NCBI GenBank assembly: GCA_024364735.1
Contig: JAGFNQ010001124.1
Span: forward strand, 58,331-122,330
DNA from: Boesenbergia rotunda
Lineage: Eukaryota > Streptophyta > Magnoliopsida > Zingiberales > Zingiberaceae
Direction: 5' to 3'
Length of the DNA: 64,000 nt
Part shown: in pieces, positions 43,786 through 54,801 of the stretch
How positions within the stretch are numbered: position 1 is the stretch's first letter
How the letters are laid out: the number at the start of each line of letters is the position of its first letter
Program-made: the position numbers and the translations under genes
The notes under the pieces: model-generated
What the model was told of the DNA's origin: nothing
What the model saw: the letters and a program-made list of their open reading frames with translations, nothing else
The model's database searches: none

Positions 43786-43909
43786 CAGCAGACCTGGTAC
43801 GAGGAGTGGCGCCAGCATACGTTTCCTGGAGCTGCGCCCTCCAGCAGTACTGCACCGAGGTCCTTCATACCTGACGATGACACGACTGATGACCCCATGC
43901 AGGCCGATG

Positions 43910-43910
<1 letters not shown>

Positions 43911-43942
<32 letters not shown>
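43911..43942 (+). repeat. Run of 32 cytosines
   Basis: An uninterrupted C32 follows GATGA in the 3' part of the F additional ORF, in a poly-Pro coding context. G has a CCTCCTCCTCCTCCTAC Pro run at the equivalent site (about 48025). The exact length is unreliable in sequencing. Confidence 0.9.
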
Positions 43943-43943
<1 letters not shown>

Positions 43944-43953
43944 CCGACGATTG

Positions 43954-44520
43954 ATTATGGCTGTACTTTGATCTTGCTTTCTTGATTTGTGATCCGACTG
44001 TTTGGCCTGTTATGACTTGGTGATGTCTTTGACTATACTTTGATGCATTGCTATGCATCTGACTATTTGTCTATTTTAGATTTATGTTGTTCTTAACAAT
44101 GCTTTGATGCAGTGTTCTGCATCAGACTATATGACTATTTCCATGTATGGCTTGCTACTCCATGCTTATTACTAGTTCTTGTTTTATTCCTATTCCGTGT
44201 TCATATGATGCATATGATTGGTTTATCTTTCTTTACATTTATCATATGTGTTCATATACCCTCAAAATTAAATCATATCGTTGTTGTTTTGGGAGAACCC
44301 CTAGGTTTGAGGGGGAGAATTTTGAAACTTAATAACCAGTCTACACCCTTTTTGGTGTTTGACAAAGGGGGAGAGTGTGGTTGGTTAAGTTTAGGACTAT
44401 TACGAGTTTAACTATTGTAGGGGGAGGATCCTGATTCTCTTACGATTCTGAAATTTGAGACAATTGAATTCAAATTCCTAAACTTAAAATTGGGTTGTCA
44501 AACAACAAAAAGGGGGAGAT
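43954..44520 (+). other. Element F 3' spacer and PPT
   Basis: T-rich non-coding sequence with several GGGGGAGA purine blocks (44310, 44367, 44422) before the terminal PPT AAAAAGGGGGAGAT (44507-44520). No gene. Confidence 0.7.
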
Positions 44521-46590
44521 TGTTGATGCAGTCTGACCCTGATTGTTATTTTGGTGTTGACACCGATTTTAGTTTAGGTTAATGAGATGATTGAGATTAA
44601 GTCCTGGTCGGGGACTGGGCACGGAGTGGATGAAATCCTGGCTTGGGAAGCCAGGTCCTAGCTTGGGAAGCTAGGTTGACTGAAAGCCTAGTGAATGAAG
44701 CCAGGTCCTAGCTTGGGAAGCTAGGTTGGATGAAATCCTGGCTTGGGAAGCCAGGTCCTAGCTTGGGAAGCTAGGTTGACTGAAAGTCTGGTGAGTGAAG
44801 CCAGGTCCTAGCTTGGGAAACTAGGTTGGATGAAACTCTGGCTTGGGAAGCCAGGTCCTAGCTTGGAAGCTAGGTTGGATGAAATCCCGGCTTGGGAAGC
44901 CAGGTCCTAGCTTGAGAAGCTAGGTTGGATGAAACCATGGCTTGTGAAGCCAGGTCCTAGCTTGGGAAGCTAGGTTGGATGAAATCCTGGTGAGTGAAGC
45001 TAGGTCCTAGCTTGGGGAGCTAGATTGAAGTCCCGGTGAGTGAAACTGGGCATGGAGTTTTGGTCCGGGGGACTGAGGACGAGTCAGAGAAGGCTGGGAG
45101 CCTGTTCTCTTGACTTAGAGTGGATTTGGCCTTGCCTGGATCGATCTGGTGACCTATCAGGGAGCATACAGAGACTTTGGAAACCTTTCTGTTCGGCTCC
45201 TGATCAGTCTGGTGACTGATCAGGGAGACTATTCAGATCGTTCTAGTGAATGATCAATTGTCGCGAGCTTCTCACTATAACCGATCAGGTTGGATCCTGA
45301 TCGGTCAGGAGGTGCTCTGATCGGTCCCCAGACTGATTAGGCAACATCCTGATCGGTCTGGTGACCGATCAGTAGGCTTGGGATGGAAATCTGGAAAAAC
45401 ACCCTGCAATGGGGTGGATCGGTCTGGTGACCGATCCATGATTTGGGTCCGATCTGGTGATCGATCAAGAAGAAGTCGCGATTTTGGGTTTCTCACTGGG
45501 GATCGATCAGGCTGGAGCCTGATCGGTCTGGACCCATCCTGATCGGTCTGGTGACTGATCAGGAGTCACTCTGATCGGTTCGGTGACCGATCAGTAGCTG
45601 ACAACTTTAATTCAAAAGCGCTGTCAGAGTTCTGATTGCGTTCTGATTTCCTACTGATACATGTTTAGAGTCTTCTGATATTTGATCCTCTGTTGATTTG
45701 CTGTGCTAATGACCTGCTAAGTGTGCAGATAACTCAGGTTCACTCAAGGGGAGTCAAACGGAGGCTTTTGCTTCATCAGGTTTGGTAGTTTTCCTTCTCA
45801 GGTTTCAACGAACGACTGCGCCACTGAGATGCTGACTGGGGCTCGGCTGAAGGAAGCTCAGGGAGTCCAGGAGAGGTCAGGGTAGCTGGGCTGTTGCAGT
45901 TGAGCAGCTGGGAGCTGCAGAGAGGTGGCTGTGGCCTGGGATCAGTGAGCAGAGACTTAAGAGCTTGGTGGCGAAGAAGTCTCGGCAACTAAGCAACTAA
46001 CAAACAGGAAACGATTGAGACGTTCTTGACCTGGTTACGACATCTCTTTGAGCAAGCAACTGTAAATCTTGAGCAACATTCTGATACTTGAGTACTTGGA
46101 AGAAACAAGGAGTTTGGCGAGTCCATCAGCAAGAAGACACGAAGAGTAGGGAGTTCTTGCGTGAGATCTGTGCTGAGTGGAGCTCGGTGAGGAGTTCGCT
46201 TGTGTTCTTTCTGTCCTAAGTGCTCTATAAGCTTCCTTTTGTTTCACTGCGCTTAATTTCTTCATTCTGTTGAAACGCTATGGAGAGGTTACTCCACTGA
46301 GAAGGAGGTTTCATTCTATCCGTTTTTCCGAGGCTTGATCTGCCGACGATCAAGGGATTGCCCACCTTACAGGCACGCCAAGGAGTATGGGCAAGTTATC
46401 CCCGAACCTTGTAAATCCTCTTTGTTAGCGTTTTGTGCTTGTGCTTAGTTTAGGGTTTAGCTTTTGCATCTCTCTGTTTTGTATTGCTTCGGCTGTGCTA
46501 CTAACCCTAACTGCAGAGAAGTTTTAAAAGATCAAAGAAGTTTGTGTCTGGCTACATTCACCCCCCTCTCTAGCTATCCAAGCACCAACA
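44521..46590 (+). repeat. Element F 3' LTR
   Basis: Matches 34292-36362, with both repeat arrays (44630-45030 hairpins; 45130-45600 palindromes, fewer copies than in the 5' LTR). It ends CACCAACA, followed by the TSD copy TCAGC. Confidence 0.93.
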
Positions 46591-46759
46591 TCAGCGCCAC
46601 CCCCCCCCCCCCCACGAGTTCTCATCTTCCTCAATCTCCCCTTCTGTTCTAAGCTTTCCTAAATCCCTAAAATCACCTTCCTAGCCTTCCTCCATGTCCG
46701 ATCTAAGTCTAGGTCAAGAAGGGCATCTTCTTTGAATCCATCACGATCATTCTCCACCA

Positions 46760-48059
46760 TGTAATGAGCAGGGAAAAGGTAACGAGTTGTTTACCTCACT
46801 TCTATCAATTCATTCATAATTTATAACTAAATCTCTCCTTTTTGTATGTTTTCCTTGTTTTTACACTTCATTTGGGTCATTGTTGATGCATGTATGGGTA
46901 AATTGCATTTTAGAGTTGTCCAAAAGAGATGGTTGGGTGAAGGTTCATCTCAACAGGGTCATGTAGATCCTGAGGCACCTCGGTTCCATTCCGAGGAGTG
47001 CCGGCGGAGATTTGCAGATAATGAGTTTGTATTAATAAACTGTAGATATCTTAATAGGTCATACTTTCAAGAGAAAACCCCCCACATTGCTGAGATGGTC
47101 ACCGATTTTGGTCTAGAGCAACTGGTTTATTGTCAACACGATGTTAATATTGACATGTGTAAAGAGTTTTATGCCAACCTCACATGTATTAGTCCCAATG
47201 ATGAGACTTATGAGTCTATGGTGGCAGGAGTGACCATCCCCTTTTCACCTGCAATTTTAGGGACATTTTTGGGGTGTAGGGCTTCTAACAATGCATTTAC
47301 ATATTTTCCAAAAGTTATTGAGCCTTTTGACTTTCCTAATGTGACCCTAGACCAGATCCATCAGCATTATTTTGCAAGACATCGATGTTCTACACAGCGT
47401 ATCTTTGAGGCTAAGTGCATGAGTCCGGGTAGCAATGTATTATATAAGATTGCCTTATATTGCATTTTACCTATTGTTACCAAGGGACGGTTGACGATTC
47501 GACTGCCTCACTTGGTAATGATGTACGCCTTAGAAAGAAGATTAGATATTGACATCACTCTGCATGTCTTTGCATCCATTGTCCACTTTTCACATAGTGT
47601 CAAGCCAAGATCTGCATGCCTTTCTGTCATGTCTTGACCGAGTTCCTTGGGTCTAGAGGCATTTGCATTACTAGGGGTCAGGTACATCGCCTGTCAAAGG
47701 ACTACGACCATATTGGTTCACGACAGCTATCCTTGGCGGGGATTGAGTGCCGGCAGGGGGTGATGGCCTGGAGACAGCGCTCTGATTTCTCCGGTTCTAA
47801 TGAGGAGGATGTGCCTGCTGCTGTTGCTGGGGTGACACAGGAAGAGTTCTCCCTACTACGGGTAGACGTTCTTGGACTGAGGGAGGACTTCCACACATTT
47901 CAGCAGCACCGGGTTGGTATTGATGGGGTGATTCACAGCCTCACAGAGCAGTTCCAGGGGTTCCAACAGCGGCAAGATGAGATGCATGCGATGATGCAGA
48001 GATGAAACCTGATGTATCAGACCCCTCCTCCTCCTCCTACTCCAGGTGATGACATGTGA
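46760..48059 (+). pseudogene. Element G additional ORF (aORF), homologous to that of F
   Basis: The long frame 46846-47637 is real from about 46890 (after a probable 3' splice site CATTTTAG at 46883-46890). The bases before it, including the ATG at 46846, look intronic. A short first exon near 46767-46781 followed by GTAACG is likely but not certain. Motifs E-F-Y-A-N-L, V-T-I-P-F-S-P and L-G-C fit the putative plant transposon protein domain. A frameshift near 47610 moves the frame to 47616-48005 (M-P-F-C-H-V-L-T-E-F-L). The C-terminus is a Gln-rich coiled coil (about 47840-48003) and a Pro run after TGA 48003. Function unknown; it aligns block by block with the F copy. Confidence 0.68.
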
Positions 48060-49037
48060 TTCAGCAGATTTGATGATGAGGGTGTTGAGAGTGAACTTAG
48101 ATCGAGCTTATTTTATTTATCTCTCAAACACTTATTTTTGCATTGTAATAGTTGATAACTTCGGGGCATGGCCCTTGTGACTTCTTTTAGTTTATGGCTT
48201 TATATGAAACTTTGAATTTATATTTTCATATTGCTTATATGCATTTTCAGTTCATGATTTAATGTTGCTCATATGAAATAATGTTATCTTGATATTGTGA
48301 AGTATAAGAAAAGGTTGATATATATATGTCTTTAGTTAAGGGATGAGAAGGGGGAGGTTTTATTATGTACCATATCTTGAGAATATATATAAAGAAAAGG
48401 GGATATTTAAAAACAATTCTATGTTTGAAATGGTATAGGATGGGCTTGGCAAACACATAGAATCAAATGTAGGCTTGAGAGTTGATACAAAGTGATGGGT
48501 TTTCAAAGAATTGGAGTTTTTGTCAAAAGTTAGCGTATTTGGTATTTTTCACGAAACTATATTTTTCTAGGGTAGAATATACCTTAACAAATATGCTTGA
48601 AAAGTTTCAAATTTTTCCAAATTTTGTAGAATTTTCTAGGGATTTCTGAATTTGGGCTGAGAAATTCAGAATTGCAGTGTATCAGTCGACTGCCCCTGGG
48701 GCAGTCGACTGATGTTTCTGTGGGTTTGCAAATTGAAGGCACCAGTCGACTGATCCTTTTGGTTGGTGATTTCTGAGGATTTTTCAGAAATAGTTTGGGT
48801 TCTTTTTGACACTAGGGTTAGGATTGCTTAGGGCAATCTTTTTGATAGTGTCAAAGGGGGAGAACTTGTGGTGTTAAGTTAGGTTTGACTTAACTTAGTG
48901 TTGTGGAAAATTGGAAATTATGTGGAGGGCATAGGTTAAGGGGGAGGTTGCCTCATGTTTTTGCTATGTCTATAATTTTCAATTGTTGTTATTTTACCTA
49001 ACTTAAACATATTGCCACATATCAAAAATGGGGAGAT
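48060..49037 (+). other. Element G 3' spacer with palindromes and PPT
   Basis: Non-coding, T-rich. CAGTCGACTG palindromes at about 48675-48760 (three copies). GGGGGAG purine blocks at 48856 and 48940. The terminal purine tract AAAAATGGGGAGAT (49024-49037) precedes TGTTGG. Confidence 0.65.
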
Positions 49038-49535
49038 TGTTGGGGTGATATAAGCCTACTCCCACTGTGATGCTCCAATTGCCGCAATATAAGCCTCCCT
49101 AGGTCCAAATCTCTGATCACGCTGTGGAGGAAGAGGGCGTCGCTGATCTCTCTTGGCGGCGGCACCCAACAAATGCTCTGATTATGGAACCGAGGGAAGG
49201 AGGTGGAAGAGAAGAAAAGAAGGAGAGAAGAGAAACAAAGAAGAGGAAAAAGAATGGGTGTGGTGCCGTGATGAGGAACCGCTCGCGAGGGTGTTGACAA
49301 TGGGGAGGAATGAAGGAATCAGGGAGGAGAGGAACTAAAAAGAGAAGTTTAGAGATTTTAATGTTTTTTGGCATTTTGCAAAAAAAGCCCACCAAGTTCT
49401 GTTAATCCCAACAAGGCCCTTAGTTTTCAAAAATTTCCATTTTAACCACTTAAATTTCGGTATTTATCACCTTGTTATCCATGTCAACCCTGGCAGGCTC
49501 AACTCCATCACAAGTCATTCCCTTCAAGTCTAATC
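49038..49535 (+). repeat. Putative 3' LTR of element G (partial) or unassigned sequence
   Basis: Starts TGTTGGGGTGATATAAGCC immediately after a good PPT, so the first part is probably the G LTR. The middle is GA-rich (49180-49330) and matches nothing else in the window. It is interrupted at 49535 by element H. No gene; the minus-strand frames 49022-49300 and 49117-49395 are compositional. Confidence 0.45.
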
Positions 49536-50473
49536 TGTAAGTACCCCTGGTTGGTTTTGATGTGATCAACCAATTTAAGTTAGGTCCTGGTGTATTTAAT
49601 CCCTCTGCTAAGTGTGTAGGAGCTTAGGTACGGAGGAAGTCGAACGTAAGTTGTAGCGAACAAGAAGGATTGTGCTGGGAAGTGAGCCGACAGGCTCGGT
49701 ACAATCTGAGGGGCGCAGAAGCTATAGAAGAGTACACCGGTGGATCGAGAAGGATGTACGCGACGCCCGAGGGACGGGAAGCCGTGAGGAAGGACACTCG
49801 AGGGGCGAAAGGCCGGAGTCGGTTCGAGTGAACCTAACTCCAGTTAGCCTAAGATCACCCAAAAGATGAAGAGCAAAAAGACTGATCAGTTTAACCAAGT
49901 CAAACCAGGCGCCTGAAAAAAAAAGATTTATTTGTTGCTAAGAAAATTCGAACTTGAAACTTCACCAATCCCATATCTCCATACTTACTGATTGGGATAA
50001 GCTAACGATGTGAATGAATTGTTGCGAGCAGAAGATAAAGTTAATTAGCTGCTACAAGCAGAAGACAAAGTTTTAATTAAACTTTATCTCTTAAAGGATA
50101 ACCTTATCCTGTATCAGATCCAATGGATGCAGTTTAATCTCATCCAAGATCAACCGTCCAGATTACATCCATGGATCAACGACCAAGAGAAAATTCATAA
50201 AAAATCAACAATCTAGATTTATTCTCTTAGGTTATAAATAGACTTAGAGTTTTAGCTTTAAATATGATTCAATTTATTCTTGTAAAATCTCTAAAAGTCT
50301 AGCGTGCTGTTGTTGTAAGGCTTCTCTGCCACAAAGAGATTTTTATTGAGCATCCACTGCCTTGGAAGCAACGTTCTTAGTTGCGACCAAGTTTTTTTAA
50401 AGACGAGTGCCTTCCATTTTAATTTTTTTTACCGTCTATTCACCCCCTCTAGCCGGTCTAACCCGATCCAACA
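49536..50473 (+). repeat. Element H 5' LTR
   Basis: Starts TGTAAGTACCCCTGG and ends CCAACA; the first 470 bp match 51804-52269 clearly with scattered differences. The frame 49672-49869 lies inside and is not a gene. Confidence 0.87.
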
Positions 50474-50764
50474 AGTGATATCAGAGCCAAGGTCGCGTAG
50501 AAGGACTAACCATCTACTGCAACAATTTCAGGTTGGAGCCGTAATCTACCTGCCGAAGTTTGAGTGGGAGTTCGCGATGTGGAAGCACCGAATGTAGGTA
50601 TTTTTTAAAACTGATGTTGAACTGCTACTAATTATGAAAAATGACTTTTCAGTTCCTAAAGACAACAATGCAAGGATAAAGAAATAGAGTCATGGATCAA
50701 GAAGTAGCAAGCGGACTTTGTAGCAAATGACAAAGCTGAATTTCATCTCCTAGCCGTTCTTCTC
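50474..50764 (+). other. Element H leader and decayed gag N-terminus
   Basis: After the PBS the sequence reads F-E-W-E-F-A-M-W-K-H-R-M in one frame, the start of a copia gag capsid. Several stops follow before the open block at 50765. Confidence 0.6.
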
Positions 50765-51328
50765 GTGCAAGAAGTCAACCGCATCGAGAATTATGACTCA
50801 GCAAAAGAGCTCTGGGAGAAATTCCTGGAATTGCATGAAGGTACCTCAGAGGCAAAACTGAAGGCCACTTGGGACGAGTCCTCGTCAGAAGAGTCGGAAG
50901 GTCAAGAATATGTGGGACTTGCGCTAATGACAAATCATCAAGAAGGGAGCACTGATGAAGGGGGAGAGATGTCAGAAGAAAGCGACGACGAAAGTGGAAC
51001 CTCGCTTTTCAAAAGTGACTCGGTAAGTGAGGTTTGTTTTCTTCCTCATGATCAGTTGTATGCAGGAGTTAAAGCCTTGCTCAAATCTAATTGTAGATTA
51101 GAAAAAGAAAATTTGAAATTAAAAAATAAATTGACACTTACATCCTCTTCTGAAATTTTGAAAAATGAAAATCATAATTTGAAAAACTTAGTACAAAAGT
51201 TAAAACTTGATATTGCATATTTACGCCAAAAGAAAAATAGCTTTCCTGATAGTTTAAATTGGTATTTTAAAACCCATAAGGGTCAATTTAAAAAGTGCTC
51301 AAAAGATATATTCCGCCTAAGTTTTTAA
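50765..51328 (+). pseudogene. Element H gag, internally deleted
   Basis: 187 codons. The N-terminal part D-S-A-K-E-L-W-E-K-F-L-E-L-H-E-G-T aligns with the F gag. It then jumps straight to K-A-T-W-D-E-S-S-S, which in F lies about 220 residues further on. The capsid C-terminus and the CCHC zinc knuckle are therefore deleted. The remainder is an acidic Ser-rich linker and a coiled coil (L-E-K-E-N-L-K-L-K-N-K-L) as in SIRE gag. The ORF ends at TAA 51326-51328. Confidence 0.75.
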
Positions 51329-51803
51329 TTAATCTTGTAGACAGGAACTTATTTTGGGTTCCAAAATTTATTTTAAACTGATAAGTTTTTTATTATTTAT
51401 GTGCAGAATTCTTTTTACAAAAATTATGTTTTTTTATGCACAATTATGTTGTTCATCTACTGGGAATTTTTCAATATTTTTGAAGCATTTTATATAATTT
51501 ATTTTCATAGATATAATTTTTCATTATTCAGATATAGTGGAAAGAAATCGTTCTAAATTTTCGAAGCATTTTTTTTATTTTTAATTTTTAAAAAAAAAAC
51601 TTAATTTTTTTCTTCCCTAATTATGTTTCCTCATTTTTTGATGTGATCAAAGGGGGAGCAATTTGGTTAAGTTAAGGGGTAGACTTTTAATTTACTCTAA
51701 ATTAATAATATTTTGAACTTACACTGTTTGCATTATTATGTATGTTTTTTTATTTTATTTACCCTAACTTAACTCGGATTGATGCACATCAAAAAGGGGA
51801 GAA
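51329..51803 (+). other. Element H 3' spacer and PPT
   Basis: AT-rich with no gene. Purine blocks AAAGGGGGAGCA (51649) and the terminal AAAAGGGGAGAA. Pol is absent. Confidence 0.7.
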
Positions 51804-52269
51804 TGTAAGTACCCCTAGTTAGTTTTGATGTGATCAATCGATTTGAGTTATGTCCTGTGTGTTTAATCCCTTTGCTAAGTATACAGGAGCTTAGGTATGG
51901 AAGAAGTCGAACGTAGGATGTAGCGGACGAGAAGGATTATGCTGGGAAGTGAGCCGATGGGCTCAGTACAATCCAAGGGACGTGGAAGTTACGAAAAAGT
52001 ACACCGGTGGATCGAGAAGGACATACACGACGCCCGAGGGATGAAAAGCGGGGAGGAAGGGCGCTCGAGGGGCGAAAGGCCAGAGTCGGGTTTGGGTGAG
52101 CCTAACTTTGGTTAACCGGAAATCACCCAAAAGATTAAGAACAAAAAGACTGATCAGTTTGCCCAAGTCAAACCAGGCGCCCGAAAATAAAAGATTTATT
52201 TGTTGCTAAGAAAATTCAAACCTGAAACCTCACAAATCACATATCTCCATACCTACCAATTGGGATAAG
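51804..52269 (+). repeat. Element H 3' LTR, truncated by element C
   Basis: Begins TGTAAGTACCCCTAG and follows the 5' LTR to ...CCAATTGGGATAAG, where C inserts. In the intact 5' LTR the sequence continues AAGCTAACGATG. Confidence 0.85.
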
Positions 52270-54787
52270 TGATGGACCCAAAATAGACTGTCACGAATGT
52301 GGGTCCTCCAAATTTAGAATATAAATAAAATGCTGGAAACCCTTTTTGCAATCAAAATATGAAAACGTAGTAAAGGGGCCACAGGTCGTATTTTTCCTCG
52401 GGATTAGTTGAGAGTTTGTTTGATTCGAGCTTGTGTTTATTTGACGTTTGTGGATTTTGGGTTTCGAATGTGATTTGGGTTTGGATTGCAAATAGAAATG
52501 AAAATGCAATGGAAGGAAAGAAACTTAACTAATAATTAAATAAATGATGGCAAGTGATAACTCAACCAATGGAAACCGAATCAAGCTAGAGGATTTAACT
52601 AAAGTTTGGAAACAATGTTGATACCAAATCACAAAACAAGTTGTAGAAAGATGAATAAAAACAGGGCAGGAATTGTCAGCAGCAAGCAAACTTGGCACAA
52701 ATCAAGCTAGCTACAAAATCTTGAAACAAACAATTTAAAGGAAATTCAGAAATGTCCGAAAGCAAATCTAAACCATTTCAAACACAATAGCTCACTAAAA
52801 ACTACCTTAAACTTGGCACCAAGCACTGCCTAATCTGCACTTGATACAAAGTGCCAAATTTCAGCAAACTTGATGCAAAGGAGAAGACAAATCCTGTGTG
52901 CCGAAATGAATTAAGTGCCAAAGCTGTGACTGCCACTCAAGGACTGACACTAAGCAACTCAACTCAGGAAGAAAAACTGTAAATGAAGTGAAATGTCGAG
53001 GTGATCCAAGAGATGTAGCAACAAACAGATGACTGATCAGTACCAAAGCATAACTGAATGTATGTGCAGGAATCCAGAAATGAAATGCAAGGTTTCGAGA
53101 TCTAATGCCGAGAAGCAGCAAATCTAATGCAGATTTAAACCAAACAATTAAGATCAAGTATTCCAATCTAATGTTTAGATTAAGTTAAGGAAAAATAAGT
53201 AACACGCAAGGACAACAAGGCTGATATGCAAAGAAAAACTGACACTGAAATGCAGTAGCAGAGACCTAATGCAGAAATGAACTAGATGTGAATCAAGCTG
53301 AACTGAAAACACGAAATTAAAACTAAATTGCTAAATATTTCAGATCAATTGCATTAACAAACTAATTGTTATCTTCAATTGCAAGGAGTAAACTAGACAT
53401 GAATCAAATTGGAACTAAACTAAAAAACTCAGAAGCTGAACTGAAACTTCAGAACAGAGCTGATACGCACAAATGGAAATGGCACGCAAGCAGGAAAACC
53501 AAAATGAATTGAAATTGAATTCAATCAGTCCCTAAACATGCTTCCTAACTACTTAACTTACTGGATTTAACCCTAGTTACAACAGAAACAATTCAGGAAA
53601 GTAAACTAGAGCACTGATATGAAAATGCAGGAATGAAACGTTTGCAGAAATCGAAATTACAGCCAAAACAGCAGAAATTAACTAACTAAACTACTCCTCA
53701 ACCCTTCCCGAGCTCAACATCTCCTTGTTCGTCACGCAAGGGCTGGCCTCGAACCCCTAAGCTCAGCAAACCAATTGGAAAACAGCTCAGTCGGTCGAAT
53801 CTGCTCAAACTGCATCAGCTAGGGAAATCCAATCCGAATCCCTTCGATCTCAGTTAAATGGATGGCGATGATGATTCGAGGATCATCTGAGCTCACCTGA
53901 GAACCCCTACAAGTGGCTCAGATGACCGGAAATGGATTGTGGCTGAGATTCAAGTGCTCGGACCACAGAGCATGCCGAAACCCTCAAACACCTCTGTCCG
54001 GATGACAATTGAGCTGAATTCTCCACCCAAGCTATCTCCAATGATCCAAATCTTGATCTAGATGAAGAGTTGAGGTGGTCGCGCCCCTTGGATTGAAGAA
54101 CTATTGAAGAAATTGCAATGAAAAACGAAGAAAACTTTGCGGCGAGGAAGACGCGACAGAGCTGAAGCTGCGGGTGAATCTGATTAAATACTTAGCATTG
54201 GACGGTTCAAATTGATTTGAGGAAATCCAATGGCTGATCTTCATCCGATATGAACCAAACTTTGATGATGATGATCAGGGGTCAGGATCTGCCTCGTGGT
54301 AGCTCGGATCCTCCAGATGTGCAACGGATGGTCCAGATAAACCTAATCTTTGAATGGACGATCTAGAGCCCTCCGAGCTTGATCTAACGGTTGAATGAGC
54401 TCTGATTGGGATGAAACCTTCAGATCTTGATCAGAGTGCTTGATCAACCCTAACCCTAGCTTGGATTGCTTCAGATGGTCCCGGATGGCTCAGATCTAGC
54501 CGCTTTTGAATCGGACGACCCAGATTAATCCGAAGCTTGATAACTCGATCCGGGTCCCCTTCCGACTAAAGTTTGACCCAGTATGCCCTAGGTCCATGAA
54601 CCTTTCATGCCTACAAAAATAGATCAAAAATTTAGTGGCCAAATAATCCAAATATGTGTAAATTTGCAATTAAGTCCAAAATAAGAGGAAGTCCTAAAAC
54701 CTAGGGTAAATTCACAATTAAGCAAGTAAAACATGGGGCAAACATGGATTTTAGCAACTAAAATAATCAACAAAATGATACTTATCA
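52270..54787 (-). repeat. Element C 3' LTR
   Basis: Complete LTR of 2,518 bp bounded by TGATGG...CTTATCA on the + strand. It contains the same REGULATORY-looking blocks as the B LTR (for example GGCATGAAAGG and CCCTAGGTCCA near 54585-54615). No gene; minus-strand frames such as 52861-53166 recur in the other LTR. Confidence 0.9.
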
Positions 54788-54801
54788 ACTCCCCCACACT
54801 T
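54788..54801 (-). other. Element C polypurine tract
   Basis: The minus strand reads AAGTGTGGGGGAGT directly before the LTR start, the same motif as in B. Confidence 0.85.

Larger units (their letters stand above)
34292..46590 (+). mobile_element. Element F: full-length SIRE-like Ty1-copia retrotransposon with an additional 3' ORF
   Basis: LTRs of 2,071 bp (34292-36362) and 2,070 bp (44521-46590) both start TGTTGATGCAGTC and end CACCAACA. The TSD is TCAGC (34287-34291 and 46591-46595). The PBS is tRNA-iMet and the PPT is AAAAAGGGGGAGAT. Order is gag, protease, integrase, RT, RNase H, a 1.2-kb spacer, an additional spliced ORF, then the 3' LTR. It is inactive: gag frameshift, damaged zinc knuckle, mutated protease and integrase active sites, and RT lacking the YVDD box. 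Confidence 0.93.
30577..49037 (+). mobile_element. Element G: SIRE-like copia derivative without pol, hosting solo LTR and F
   Basis: Pieces 30577-30652, 33215-34291 and 46596-49037 join across precise insertions (TSDs AATGG and TCAGC). They read as a gag C-terminal coiled-coil frame, a non-coding spacer with AGTCGACTGG palindromes, an additional ORF and a 3' spacer ending in a PPT (ATGGGGAGAT). No integrase, RT or RNase H sequence lies between gag and the additional ORF, so G is a large deletion derivative. Its left end is cut by I. Confidence 0.65.
49536..52269 (+). mobile_element. Element H: gag-only SIRE-like deletion derivative
   Basis: 5' LTR 49536-50473 (938 bp, TGTAAGTACC...GATCCAACA), a degenerate iMet PBS (TGATATCAGAGCC at 50477), a short interior with a partial gag, a PPT (AAAAGGGGAGAA, 51792-51803) and the start of a 3' LTR (51804-52269) cut by element C. 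There is no pol. It is non-autonomous and must have used proteins from a related element. Confidence 0.85.

Noticed and set aside
46846..46890. ATG at 46846 as the start of the G additional ORF
   Set aside because: The first 15 codons are T-rich hydrophobic sequence ending in a good 3' splice site (CATTTTAG) and have no match in F; they are more likely intron.
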